Origin: an uncultured Clostridia bacterium
GTDB lineage: Bacteria > Bacillota > Clostridia > Christensenellales > Borkfalkiaceae
Length of the DNA stretch: 64,000 nucleotides
Direction: 5' to 3'
NCBI GenBank assembly: GCA_934272745.1
Contig: CAKQSI010000002.1
Location: 28,372 to 92,371 of the forward strand
Shown: piece after piece, positions 41,331-49,478 of the stretch
How positions within the stretch are numbered: position 1 is the first letter of the stretch
How the letters are laid out: each line of letters begins with the position of its first letter
Position numbers and translations under genes: made by a program
Notes under the pieces: generated by a model
Seen by the model: the letters and a program-made list of their open reading frames with translations, nothing else
The model's database searches: none
What the model was told of the DNA's origin: nothing

Positions 41331-42395
41331 TTATTTTGCCTGATTGTCGGTTGCCGATTCCGAAGCAGCGTCCGCCGGTGCGGAAAGGTTCGTTGGCGAA
41401 GAAAGGTCAGCAGGCGAAGCAAGATTTCCCTGCGCGTTCTCGTTTTTTCGGGACGGTAGGTCAAAATTGATGCGTTTTTCTTCCGAAACCAAGGGGCGGT
41501 GCATGCTTCGCTGATTGATAAACATAATGTATTCGCCCGAAAGTCCGATAAAAAACAGCAGAACGCTGTTGAATAAAAACAGCCCTTCGACAAGGTAAGT
41601 CATGTAGGAAATAGGCGCGCGGGTAAAGACGTTGACGAGAATGGTCGCCAGAATACCCAAAACCGATACCCCCGCAAAGGCGACGCCGAGAACGGTCGCC
41701 AGCCGCAAAAACTTTTTGGTGTAAGAGGTGACGCCCAGCATACCCATGTCGTACAGGGTCTTGAAGTTGTTTTTGGTTTTTCCTGCGCGGCGCTTGGGTT
41801 GGGTGTATTCCACCGCGATCTTTTTGCCGGCGAATTCCGCCACCAGACCACGCATATAGGGGTACGGATCGTCGATTTTGGCAAGAAGTTCGACAAACGA
41901 CCTGTCGTACAAGCCGAAACCGGTAAACTGCGGAATCTGCTCCACGTCGCTGGCTTTTTTCATTTCCTTATAGTACAGCGAGCGGAGAGCGTACATCAAC
42001 CTGCTTTCCTTGCTGCGCGTCTTTTTTCCGTAGACGACCAGATGCCCTTCCTCCCAAAGATGTACGAATTTGGGGAGAAGTTCGGGCGGATCCTGAAAAT
42101 CGCAGCACATCAGAATGGTGCAATCGCCGTCCAGACTTTGCTGCATGCCGTGAAAGGGTGAACGGATATGTCCGAAATTCCGCACGTTGAAGATGGCGCG
42201 GATGTGCGGATCCTTGGCGCAGAGCCCCTCTAAAAGGGGGCGCGTATTGTCTTCCGAACAGTTGTCGATAAAGGTGATATGATAGTCGTAAGCGGGCAGG
42301 TCTTCGCGGAAAACCTTGGTGAGCGCTTCCGACAGGGGGACGACGTTTTCTTCTTCGTTGTAGCAGGCGATGAGGACGTTGATGACTTTTTTCAT
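41331..42395 (-). CDS. Family 2 glycosyltransferase, GtrB/DPM1-like with two C-terminal helices
   Basis: 354 residues. The GT-A domain (1-225) has CYNEEENVVPLSEAL and CDFQDPPELLPKF (DxD-type QDPPE motif near 100). Two membrane helices follow (about 232-258 and 268-292), then a 40-residue low-complexity Ser/Ala/Pro/Asn tail. Proteins of this kind load a sugar onto undecaprenyl phosphate. With the GtrA-like gene of the same operon it could form a lipid-linked sugar donor system. Its ATG overlaps the upstream stop (ATGA); last gene of the operon. Confidence 0.87.
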   Translation of the reverse strand: MKKVINVLIACYNEEENVVPLSEALTKVFREDLPAYDYHITFIDNCSEDNTRPLLEGLCAKDPHIRAIFNVRNFGHIRSPFHGMQQSLDGDCTILMCCDFQDPPELLPKFVHLWEEGHLVVYGKKTRSKESRLMYALRSLYYKEMKKASDVEQIPQFTGFGLYDRSFVELLAKIDDPYPYMRGLVAEFAGKKIAVEYTQPKRRAGKTKNNFKTLYDMGMLGVTSYTKKFLRLATVLGVAFAGVSVLGILATILVNVFTRAPISYMTYLVEGLFLFNSVLLFFIGLSGEYIMFINQRSMHRPLVSEEKRINFDLPSRKNENAQGNLASPADLSSPTNLSAPADAASESATDNQAK

Positions 42396-44185
42396 CGTTC
42401 TTCCTCCGGCATCAGTTCGTTATAGAGATCGCGGTCGATAAAGGGGAACATATCCTCGAGCGTGGGGCTGACCATGGTGCCGTCCGGAAGTTTCCGCGAG
42501 GAAAGTTTGGGTGTGAAGGGGAATTCGTTTAAGAACACTTCCATCACGGCATAGCCGTTATGCGAAAGGAACGCCCGGATGGGGTCGTCCATATGCTTCA
42601 TGTCACGGACGGAGAAATAGGGCATGCCGAACGCCTGCGACAGTTTTTCAAAGTCCGGGAAGGACAGGTCGTGGCTTTCCGGTCCTACGCCGACCAGCGG
42701 ATCGCCGAAAAAGTTATGCTGGGTCTGGCGGATAGAGTGGTAGCCGTTGTTGTTGAGAATGATCAGTTTTACGGGCAGGCGGTTGGTGACGACCGTTTGC
42801 AGTTCCTGCAGGTTCATCATTAAACTGCCGTCGCCTTCCATGCAGTACACCGTCTTTTTACCGTCTGCAATGCAGGCGCCGACGGCGGCGGGCAAGCCGT
42901 AACCCATAGCCGCGCAGCCGCTGTTGGTGTAAAAACGTTGCCCTTCCTTGATTTCCGCCGCCTGAAAGGTCACCACGCAGGCGGAACCGTTGGAGCAGAC
43001 CACGGTGCTTTCTTCGGGCAGAAGGTGCGTAAAACGTTCGATAAAGCAGTAAGGGTTTACCGCCGGCTGCTCGAAGTAAGCGGGCTCGGTCGCGGGGAAC
43101 AGTTTTTTGAGTTTTGCGATATAATTCGTCCAGTCGGGACGATCGACCTTTTCCGCGCGTGCGTTCAGTTTGGAAAGCAGGTCGTTCAGATCGCCGTGGA
43201 TCTTTTGATCGATGGAAAGCGTGGGTTTTTCCAGTTCCGCGGCGTCGATGTCGCACACGATTTTATAGGCGTTTTTGGCGAAATTTTCGTAATTATAACT
43301 GATGAGGCGGATATTCAGCCGGCAGCCGACGACGATTAAAAGATCGGCGCGCTGCAGGGCGAAGTTGCCCATGCGGTTGCCTACCGTACCCGGGCGACCG
43401 GCGTAGGAGGGGTGACTGTCGGGAATAACGTCGTTGGCGCTCCAGGCGGTGACGCAGGGAATGCCCGTCTTATCCAGCAGGCGCAGAAGCGCCTCTCTTC
43501 CGCCCGCGTAGCGAACGGCGCTGCCCGCAAAAATCAGGGGGCGTTTGCTGTTTAACACGCGCTGCCAGACTTCGTCCGCCGTAGCGTCGGAAATCGTGGG
43601 AACGGGGGGCAGCGGTTCTTTTTCCGGCGTGAAGTGGAACAGTTCGTCGGTTTCAATAATCGCGGACTGAATGTTGATGGGAATATCCAGCCAGACGGGA
43701 CCTTTTCTTCCCGCAAGGGAAAGAGTATAGGCTTTTTCCAGATGATAGGCGATGGAATCGGGGTCGGTGACCATTTCGGCATACTTGGTCATGTTTCTGA
43801 CCGAAGAAGTAATATCAAATTCCTGATCGCCCAACTGACGGAGTTTGAGCCCCGAATAGCGCACGGTAGTGGTGAATTTGACCTGCCCGCTGATGACGAA
43901 CATCGGAATGGAATCGACGTACGCGCCCATCACGCCCGTGATGGCGTTGGTGCCGCCGGGTCCGGTGGTAACGCAGACCGCCGCCATGCGGTTATGCATA
44001 CGGTAGTAACTTTCCGCCGCGACCGAGCAGGCTTGTTCGTGATGCTGATAGGTCACGGTCAGCCCGGGTTTTTTACCCAAAGCGTCGTTTAAGTGCATGG
44101 CGCCGCCGCCGGTAACCGAAAAGGCGTCGGTAATGTCGTGTTTTACCAAAAAATCCGCAACGTAGTCGGCAACTCGCATTTTCAT
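42392..44185 (-). CDS. Thiamine-diphosphate-dependent enzyme of deoxysugar branching (YerE-like)
   Basis: 597 residues with the three-domain acetolactate synthase architecture. HHEQACSVAAESYYRMH (about 48-64) supplies the catalytic Glu; GDGSLMMNLQELQTVVTNRL (about 452) with the following NNNGY is the metal/thiamine motif. In sugar operons with CDP-3,6-dideoxy-4-ketoglucose enzymes, such proteins (YerE of yersiniose synthesis) attach a two-carbon unit from pyruvate to C4. A biosynthetic acetolactate synthase is less likely, since no small subunit or ilv gene is near and the gene is embedded between rfbH and a glycosyltransferase. AAGGAG precedes the ATG. Confidence 0.78.
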   Translation of the reverse strand: MKMRVADYVADFLVKHDITDAFSVTGGGAMHLNDALGKKPGLTVTYQHHEQACSVAAESYYRMHNRMAAVCVTTGPGGTNAITGVMGAYVDSIPMFVISGQVKFTTTVRYSGLKLRQLGDQEFDITSSVRNMTKYAEMVTDPDSIAYHLEKAYTLSLAGRKGPVWLDIPINIQSAIIETDELFHFTPEKEPLPPVPTISDATADEVWQRVLNSKRPLIFAGSAVRYAGGREALLRLLDKTGIPCVTAWSANDVIPDSHPSYAGRPGTVGNRMGNFALQRADLLIVVGCRLNIRLISYNYENFAKNAYKIVCDIDAAELEKPTLSIDQKIHGDLNDLLSKLNARAEKVDRPDWTNYIAKLKKLFPATEPAYFEQPAVNPYCFIERFTHLLPEESTVVCSNGSACVVTFQAAEIKEGQRFYTNSGCAAMGYGLPAAVGACIADGKKTVYCMEGDGSLMMNLQELQTVVTNRLPVKLIILNNNGYHSIRQTQHNFFGDPLVGVGPESHDLSFPDFEKLSQAFGMPYFSVRDMKHMDDPIRAFLSHNGYAVMEVFLNEFPFTPKLSSRKLPDGTMVSPTLEDMFPFIDRDLYNELMPEEER

Positions 44186-44197
44186 GAGCGGTTCTCC

Positions 44198-45523
44198 TTA
44201 TTTCCCGAAATGGGAACGAATGAGTTTTGCCATATATTCCAGCATTTCCTTTTTCATGCCGGGATAAACGCCAACCCAAAGGGTACATTCCATAATGCGG
44301 TCGGTGGTAGTGAGGTCGCCGGATATGCGGTAAGCGGTCGGGTCGCCGCGGTACGCGTCGAAACAGGGGTGACGGATGATGTTGCCGGAGAACAGCATCC
44401 GGGTCTGTACGTTGTGCGATTCCAGCGTTTTTGCGACGGCGTTGCGGGTGGCGTTGTCTTTGAAAGTCATCAGAAAGCCGAACCAACTGGGGTCGCTGTT
44501 TTCTTCCGCCACGGGAAGAAGCACTTCGTCCGCCACGGGAGCGAGAAGTTCCTTGAGGTAAGCCCAGTTTTGTTTGCGCTTTTCTACAAACGAGGGGAAC
44601 TTTTTCAGCTGCGCGCAGCCGACCGCGGCTTGCAGGTCGGTGGCTTTCAGATTGTAGCCGAGGTGGGAATAAACGTATTTGTGGTCGTACCCCTTGGGCA
44701 GCAGACCGTACGTCCCGTCGTAACGGTGACCGCAGCGATTGTCCATACCGCTGGGGCAAACGCAGTCGCGCCCCCAGTCGCGGAGGGACTGCGCGATCTT
44801 TTTCAGTAAGGGGTTACGCATATATACCGCGCCGCCTTCGCCCATGGTCATATGGTGGGGCGGATAAAAACTGCTGGTGCCGATATCCCCCCAGGTGCCG
44901 GTAAAGCGGGTTTCGCCGCCTATGGTATAGGTGGAACCGAGCGCGTCGCAGTTGTCTTCGACAAGCCATAAATTATGCCGGTCGCAGAAGGCTTTGACCT
45001 CTTTCAGGTTGAACGGATTGCCGAGCGTATGCGCGATCATGACCGCTTTGGTCTTGGGGGAATAAGCGCTTTCCAGCCGGGAAACGTCGATATTGTACGA
45101 GGGCAGCGCCACGTCCACAAAGACGGGAACCGCGCCGTACTGCATGATGGGCGCTACCGTGGTGGGAAAGCCGCACGCCACGGTGATGACTTCGTCCCCG
45201 CGCAGAATGCGGCGATCTTTTAAGAGGGGGGAGGTCAGCGTCATAAACGCAAGCAGGTTGGCGCTGGAACCGCTGTTGCAAAGGAGCGCATACGGAACGC
45301 CGAGATAACTTGCCAGTCCTTTTTCAAATTCGTCGGTATATCTGCCGCTGGTCAACCAGAATTCCAGCGCGGAATCTACCAGATTTTCCATTTCGTCCGC
45401 GTCGAACACGCGTGCGGCGTAGGTGATGCGGTCGCCTTCGTGAAAGGGTTTGGCGGCGTTTTTTGCAAACGTTTCTTCGTAATAGCGTTTCGTCAGTTCT
45501 AAAATTTCAGATTTCGTATCCAT
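44198..45523 (-). CDS. rfbH: CDP-4-keto-6-deoxy-D-glucose 3-dehydrase (E1)
   Basis: 441 residues. PMP- and [2Fe-2S]-dependent dehydrase that removes the C3 hydroxyl of CDP-4-keto-6-deoxyglucose, first step to 3,6-dideoxyhexoses. It has the aminotransferase-like fold with SSFYPPHHMTMGEGG (about 212-226), in which His replaces the usual PLP lysine, the signature of this enzyme. Cysteines for the iron-sulfur cluster are in DCVCPSGMDNRCG (about 245-257). The partner reductase (E3) is not in the window. The ATG at 45523 is preferred to the GTG at 45535 because GTGAG sits at the right distance. Confidence 0.93.
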   Translation of the reverse strand: MDTKSEILELTKRYYEETFAKNAAKPFHEGDRITYAARVFDADEMENLVDSALEFWLTSGRYTDEFEKGLASYLGVPYALLCNSGSSANLLAFMTLTSPLLKDRRILRGDEVITVACGFPTTVAPIMQYGAVPVFVDVALPSYNIDVSRLESAYSPKTKAVMIAHTLGNPFNLKEVKAFCDRHNLWLVEDNCDALGSTYTIGGETRFTGTWGDIGTSSFYPPHHMTMGEGGAVYMRNPLLKKIAQSLRDWGRDCVCPSGMDNRCGHRYDGTYGLLPKGYDHKYVYSHLGYNLKATDLQAAVGCAQLKKFPSFVEKRKQNWAYLKELLAPVADEVLLPVAEENSDPSWFGFLMTFKDNATRNAVAKTLESHNVQTRMLFSGNIIRHPCFDAYRGDPTAYRISGDLTTTDRIMECTLWVGVYPGMKKEMLEYMAKLIRSHFGK

Positions 45524-45693
45524 TTTTTTACTCACTTGATTTTTTTGTCCGCATTTTTTGCGGGGAGGTGGTGGGCGATTGTATTTGGCAGTTACCCGAT
45601 CGTGCGCCCTGTGGGAAAGTGGTTTTCCGCGGTGCGGAAACGGGTGGCGCTTGTATGGGAAATGCCTATTTCCCCGTATGGGGAAAAAGTCGT

Positions 45694-46563
45694 TTATAAA
45701 CTTTTCGGGTCGATCTCCGGCAAGATGCCGCGGTAGTATCGGATCAGTTCGTCCAAAGAATGGGAAAAAGGCGTAAAGGCGAATTCCGGCAGGGCGCTTT
45801 GCAGTTTGTTTGTGCCTGCGGTGTAATTATTGCCCGTTCCCAGGACGATAACCGGAGAAGAGGAGCGCGTTTTTTGCACTATTTCTTTTGCAATCTCCCG
45901 CATAGTAAGGACGAAAGGCGGCGCGGCGTTGTAGTCGCCCGCGGGGAGGTCTTTGGTCAGAAACTCTTCCGCAAGGCGGCAAAGATCGAAAACGTCCAGA
46001 TAGGAAAAGGCTTTGTCTTCCCGGATCTCGATGGGGAGGTCGTACAGCGCTTTTGCGACGGCGTTGGAAATAAACCGCATGGTATAATCTTCGTACTTGC
46101 CGTATACGCCGAAGCAGCGGAGGTTGTAGCCGTAGCCGCTTTCTCTTAAAAGGCGCGTTTCCACGTAGCGGGGAAACCCCGTTTCGTCGTGCGGGATTTT
46201 TTCGCCGAAGTCGGCTTCGGTTACGAAATCGAGAGGTCGGGAAATCATATCGAATTCGCTCCCGCTGCCGAAGTGCAGAAATTTTTTGACGCCCGCCCGT
46301 TTCGCGCCCTCGGAAAGGGCGACGAACATCGCAAGGTTGATAAAGGTCAGGTTTTCGCGGTCGGTCGCCTTGCGGTGCCCGGGTTTTGCCGCGGCGTGGA
46401 TCACGGCGTCCGGCTGCGTTTTTTTGAGATAGTCGAAAACGGCGCTGCCGTCCGTCAGGTCGATTTCCGTATGCGAAAGGGGCAATATTTCGTGCTTTGC
46501 GGAAAGAAATTCTTTCAGGTTCCGCCCGATAAAGCCGTTCGCGCCCGTCAGGACGATTTTCAT
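45694..46563 (-). CDS. NAD(P)-dependent SDR epimerase/reductase of the sugar operon, catalytic motif altered
   Basis: 289 residues from the ATG at 46563, overlapping the rfbG stop. Rossmann motif GANGFIGRNL (7-16) and downstream SDR features (HFGSGSEF, NLRCFGVYGKYEDYTMRFIS) fit the reductases/epimerases found beside rfbFGH. Where relatives have a YxxxK dyad, the sequence is DETGFPRYVETR, so the Tyr and Lys expected at DxYGFSK-like positions appear as Thr and Arg. A YVETR stretch nearby could supply a shifted Tyr. It is expected to act on the 4-keto sugar or branched product, as YerF-like or RfbJ-like proteins do. Confidence 0.8.
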   Translation of the reverse strand: MKIVLTGANGFIGRNLKEFLSAKHEILPLSHTEIDLTDGSAVFDYLKKTQPDAVIHAAAKPGHRKATDRENLTFINLAMFVALSEGAKRAGVKKFLHFGSGSEFDMISRPLDFVTEADFGEKIPHDETGFPRYVETRLLRESGYGYNLRCFGVYGKYEDYTMRFISNAVAKALYDLPIEIREDKAFSYLDVFDLCRLAEEFLTKDLPAGDYNAAPPFVLTMREIAKEIVQKTRSSSPVIVLGTGNNYTAGTNKLQSALPEFAFTPFSHSLDELIRYYRGILPEIDPKSL

Positions 46564-47624
46564 GACAAAAAGTCCTCGATCTGTTTTAAGGTAAAGTCCA
46601 GCATGTTTTCGCCGCGGGCGTCCGCAAGGTACCATTCTACGGAAGCCTTGATGGTTTCGTCTGCGTCATAGCGGGGTTTGAAGCCCAAAACCTGCTTGGA
46701 TTTGGTAATGTCCAGCATTAAAAGCGACGCTTCGTGCGGGGCGTCCGGGTTTTCTTTTACGACGTAACTCGCGCCGGGGAAGTGCTTGACGAACAGTTGT
46801 AAAATGTCGATAACCGGCTTGCAGTGCGTGGCTTCCGGTCCGATGTTGTAATGTCCGGCGTAAGCGGGGTCGTTATATTGCAGGGCGGCAAGTTTGAGGT
46901 ATTGAAAGACCGGTTCCATCACGTGCTGCCACGGGCGAACCGCCTGCGGATTGCGAATGACGATGGGTTCGCCTTTCAGGCTGTAACGCACGCAGTCGGG
47001 AATCAGACGGTTTGCCGCCCAGTCGCCGCCGCCCAGCACGTTGCCCGCGCGGCAGGTGGAGATCGCCACGCCGTGTTCGGCGTATTTTTCGGGATTGAAA
47101 AAGGAACTGCGATAGGCTTTGGTGACCAGTTCGCTGCACGCTTTGCTGTTGGAATAGGGGTCGTACCCGCCGAGCGCGTCGGTTTCCACATAGCCGCGCC
47201 GGACGGAAAGATTTTCGTACACCTTGTCGGTAGTCACGTTGACGAAGGAGCGCACGCCGCCCGTGCGGCGAACGGCTTCCAGCACGTTGACCGTACCCAT
47301 CACGTTGGTCTGATAGGTGTAGACGGGGGAGCGGTAACTTTCCAGCACGATGGGCTGCGCCGCCATGTGAATGACGATTTCGGGCTTGACTTCCGCAAAC
47401 ACTTTTAATAAGCGGTCGAGATCGGAAACGTCGCCGATGATCGAACGGCAGAGATTGTCGCCCCCGATTTTTTCGTACATGGACGGGGAAGTGTTGGGGG
47501 CGAGGGCGTAGCCGGTGACGTCCGCGCCGAACTTTTTCAGAATGGCGAGCATCCAGCTGCCCTTAAACCCGGTGTGCCCGGTAACAAGCACGCGTTTTCC
47601 TTGATAAAACGAATAATCGAACAT
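46560..47624 (-). CDS. rfbG: CDP-glucose 4,6-dehydratase
   Basis: 354 residues from the ATG at 47624 (GCAGGA upstream). NAD-dependent extended SDR that makes CDP-4-keto-6-deoxy-D-glucose. VLVTGHTGFKGSWM (about 13-26) is the typical start for this enzyme, then HMAAQP (about 85), VTTDKVYEN (about 128), YDPYSNSKACSE (Tyr-Lys dyad, about 154-165) and PWQHVMEP (about 234). Second committed step of the pathway. 360 bases separate it from rfbF. Confidence 0.95.
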   Translation of the reverse strand: MFDYSFYQGKRVLVTGHTGFKGSWMLAILKKFGADVTGYALAPNTSPSMYEKIGGDNLCRSIIGDVSDLDRLLKVFAEVKPEIVIHMAAQPIVLESYRSPVYTYQTNVMGTVNVLEAVRRTGGVRSFVNVTTDKVYENLSVRRGYVETDALGGYDPYSNSKACSELVTKAYRSSFFNPEKYAEHGVAISTCRAGNVLGGGDWAANRLIPDCVRYSLKGEPIVIRNPQAVRPWQHVMEPVFQYLKLAALQYNDPAYAGHYNIGPEATHCKPVIDILQLFVKHFPGASYVVKENPDAPHEASLLMLDITKSKQVLGFKPRYDADETIKASVEWYLADARGENMLDFTLKQIEDFLS

Positions 47625-47846
47625 GATTTTTTCCTGCAATTTTTTTGATATCGTTAGGGGAATCTTGTTGTGGTTTTGTGATTTTGCCGTTTGAAGTCAG
47701 GTAGTATTTCGCCGGATTTTCGCCGGGGAATAGAACTTGCGGTTCCCGAAAACGGCATACGTACGGCGAAAATCGGTTTATTATATAGGAAACCGGGCAA
47801 AAGGGCGCCTGCGAAATTTTATAAAATGTCAGTAATGCTGCCGCGT

Positions 47847-47864
47847 TTTTGAGGGCCCTCAAAA
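47847..47864. promoter_or_regulatory. Perfect 18-base palindrome in the rfbF-rfbG spacer
   Basis: TTTTGAGGGCCCTCAAAA. It lies upstream of a TATAAT on the minus strand near 47782, so it could be an operator for an internal promoter; no regulator is known for it. Confidence 0.45.
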
Positions 47865-47934
47865 TTTCCGTTAGGTTCTTTGTTTGCCGCGGAAAGCCTT
47901 CCGTCCGCGTCCGTAAAACCCCGAAAACAAAACT

Positions 47935-47957
47935 TTGCGAGGCAAAGAGCCTCGCAA
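47935..47957 (-). terminator. Hairpin after rfbF
   Basis: TTGCGAGGC / GCCTCGCAA with AGTTTTGTTTTC following on the minus strand. It may reduce transcription into rfbG or mark a processing site. Confidence 0.45.
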
Positions 47958-47984
47958 AAAACAAATCCCGGCAAAAGCCGTAAA

Positions 47985-48755
47985 TTACCAGACTTTCCAG
48001 GGGGCGTTGCCCGATTCCCACAGCGCTTCCAGTTCCATGCGGTCGCGCAGGGTGTCCATCGGCTTCCAGAATCCGTCGTGCTTATAGGCAAACAGTTTGC
48101 CCGCCCGCGCGATGTTTTCCAGCGGTTCGCGTTCCCAAGTGGTGGCGTCGCCGTCGATAAAGTCGAAAATTTCCTTTTCCAGAACGAAGTAGCCGCCGTT
48201 GATCCATTCGCGTTCGCCCACCTTCTTTTCCGCAAAAGTGGAAATGGAAGTGTTGTCTGCAATGGTGACCAAGCCGAATCTTCCCGTGGGGCGGACGGCG
48301 GTCAGCGTGACGTAGCCGCCCATTTCTTTGTGATGCTTATACAGTTCGTCGATATTGACGTCCGAAACGCCGTCGCCGTAAGTCAGAAAGAAGGGTTCGT
48401 CCCCGACGAACGGGCGAATGCGTTTGATTCTGCCGCCGGTCATGGTGTCCATACCGGTATCGACCACGGTGACCTTCCAGTTTTCGGAAACGTTGTGATG
48501 CACGATGCGTTCCCCGGTCTGGAAATCGAAGGTGATGTCGCTGTTGTACAGCGCGTAGTTGTTGAAATATTCCTTGATGACGTACTGTTTATAGCCGCCG
48601 CAGATGATGAATTCGTTGACGCCGTACTTTGCGTACGTTTTCATGATATGCCACAGAATGGGCTTTTCGCCGATGGTGATCATCGGCTTGGGTTTCAAGA
48701 GGGATTCCTCGCTGATGCGGGTGCCTTTGCCCCCCGCAAGGATAACTGCTTTCAT
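47985..48755 (-). CDS. rfbF: Glucose-1-phosphate cytidylyltransferase
   Basis: 256 residues. Makes CDP-glucose from CTP and glucose-1-phosphate, entry step of the CDP-deoxysugar route. MKAVILAGGKGTRISEESLL (1-20) is the nucleotide-binding start with the Glu typical of RfbF, followed by KPKPMITIG and WHIMKTYAKYG; TYGDGVSDV (about 127) binds metal, and WINGGYFV and WKPMDTLRD follow. GGAGAAAATA precedes the ATG. Confidence 0.96.
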   Translation of the reverse strand: MKAVILAGGKGTRISEESLLKPKPMITIGEKPILWHIMKTYAKYGVNEFIICGGYKQYVIKEYFNNYALYNSDITFDFQTGERIVHHNVSENWKVTVVDTGMDTMTGGRIKRIRPFVGDEPFFLTYGDGVSDVNIDELYKHHKEMGGYVTLTAVRPTGRFGLVTIADNTSISTFAEKKVGEREWINGGYFVLEKEIFDFIDGDATTWEREPLENIARAGKLFAYKHDGFWKPMDTLRDRMELEALWESGNAPWKVW

Positions 48756-48788
48756 TATTTTCTCCTTTTCAGGGAAGGTTGTCAGGTT

Positions 48789-49472
48789 TTATTTCGTATT
48801 TTCCGCGTTTGCGGAAGGGGTTGCCGTTTTGCCGGACTTTTCCGCGGAAGCGGCGTCCGAAGAAGTTGCGTTTGCGGAAGGGGTTGCTGCTTCGGCGGAA
48901 GGTTGCGCGCCGGTTGCTTCGGTTTCCGCGCCGGCTGCTTTCGGTTCCGCATTGTCTGCGTCAGCAGAAGGTTCCGCCGCGCCGGTTTCGATTTTTGCGC
49001 CGGCTGCTGCCGGTTCCTCTGCGCCGCCTTCTGCCTTTTTGGTGCGGAAGGAAAACAGCGAATGTCCGACGTAACTCAGTGCCGTGGTGACCACCAAGGT
49101 CAGTGCCGCGGCGAGGTAAGTGTTCATGCCGAGCGGGTGGACGAGGAGATACTTCAAGCCGAAACTGAGCCCCATCTGCACCACCGTCACCAGCAGGAAA
49201 CGGAAAAATTCGCCCGCGGACCGGGATTTACTTTCAAAGGTGAAGAATTTATTCCACAGATAACTGTGAATGCTGCCGATGGTATAATTTGCGACGGTTG
49301 CAAGGACGATCACGCCCGCGCTCGCCGCCGTTTTGTCCGTAAACGAAATGCCGAACGCGACGTAAACTAAAATTTCCGCAAGGAAACCGATGACCGTGTT
49401 CATCGCGCCGACCAGAATAAATTTAATGCGGCGATCCAACTTTTTCAGTTTCGCGAACAAGGCTTTGATCAT
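48789..49472 (-). CDS. GtrA-like membrane protein with low-complexity C-terminus
   Basis: 227 residues. Four membrane helices (about 15-135) of the GtrA type, with KFILVGAMNTVIGFLAEILV near the start. GtrA proteins are thought to flip or assist undecaprenyl-phosphate-linked sugars. From about residue 142 to the end the protein is a low-complexity Ala/Glu/Ser/Thr stretch (85 residues). Such a tail is not part of GtrA. It is the second gene of the operon, six bases after the aldolase gene. Confidence 0.85.
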   Translation of the reverse strand: MIKALFAKLKKLDRRIKFILVGAMNTVIGFLAEILVYVAFGISFTDKTAASAGVIVLATVANYTIGSIHSYLWNKFFTFESKSRSAGEFFRFLLVTVVQMGLSFGLKYLLVHPLGMNTYLAAALTLVVTTALSYVGHSLFSFRTKKAEGGAEEPAAAGAKIETGAAEPSADADNAEPKAAGAETEATGAQPSAEAATPSANATSSDAASAEKSGKTATPSANAENTK

Positions 49473-49478
49473 AAAAGG

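Noticed and set aside
42392..44185. Call as housekeeping acetolactate synthase (ilvB)
   Set aside because: No ilvN, ilvC or leader is near, and it is translationally embedded between rfbH and a glycosyltransferase.
47880..49370. 496-residue open frame on the plus strand
   Set aside because: Antisense to rfbF and gtrA, both unmistakable.
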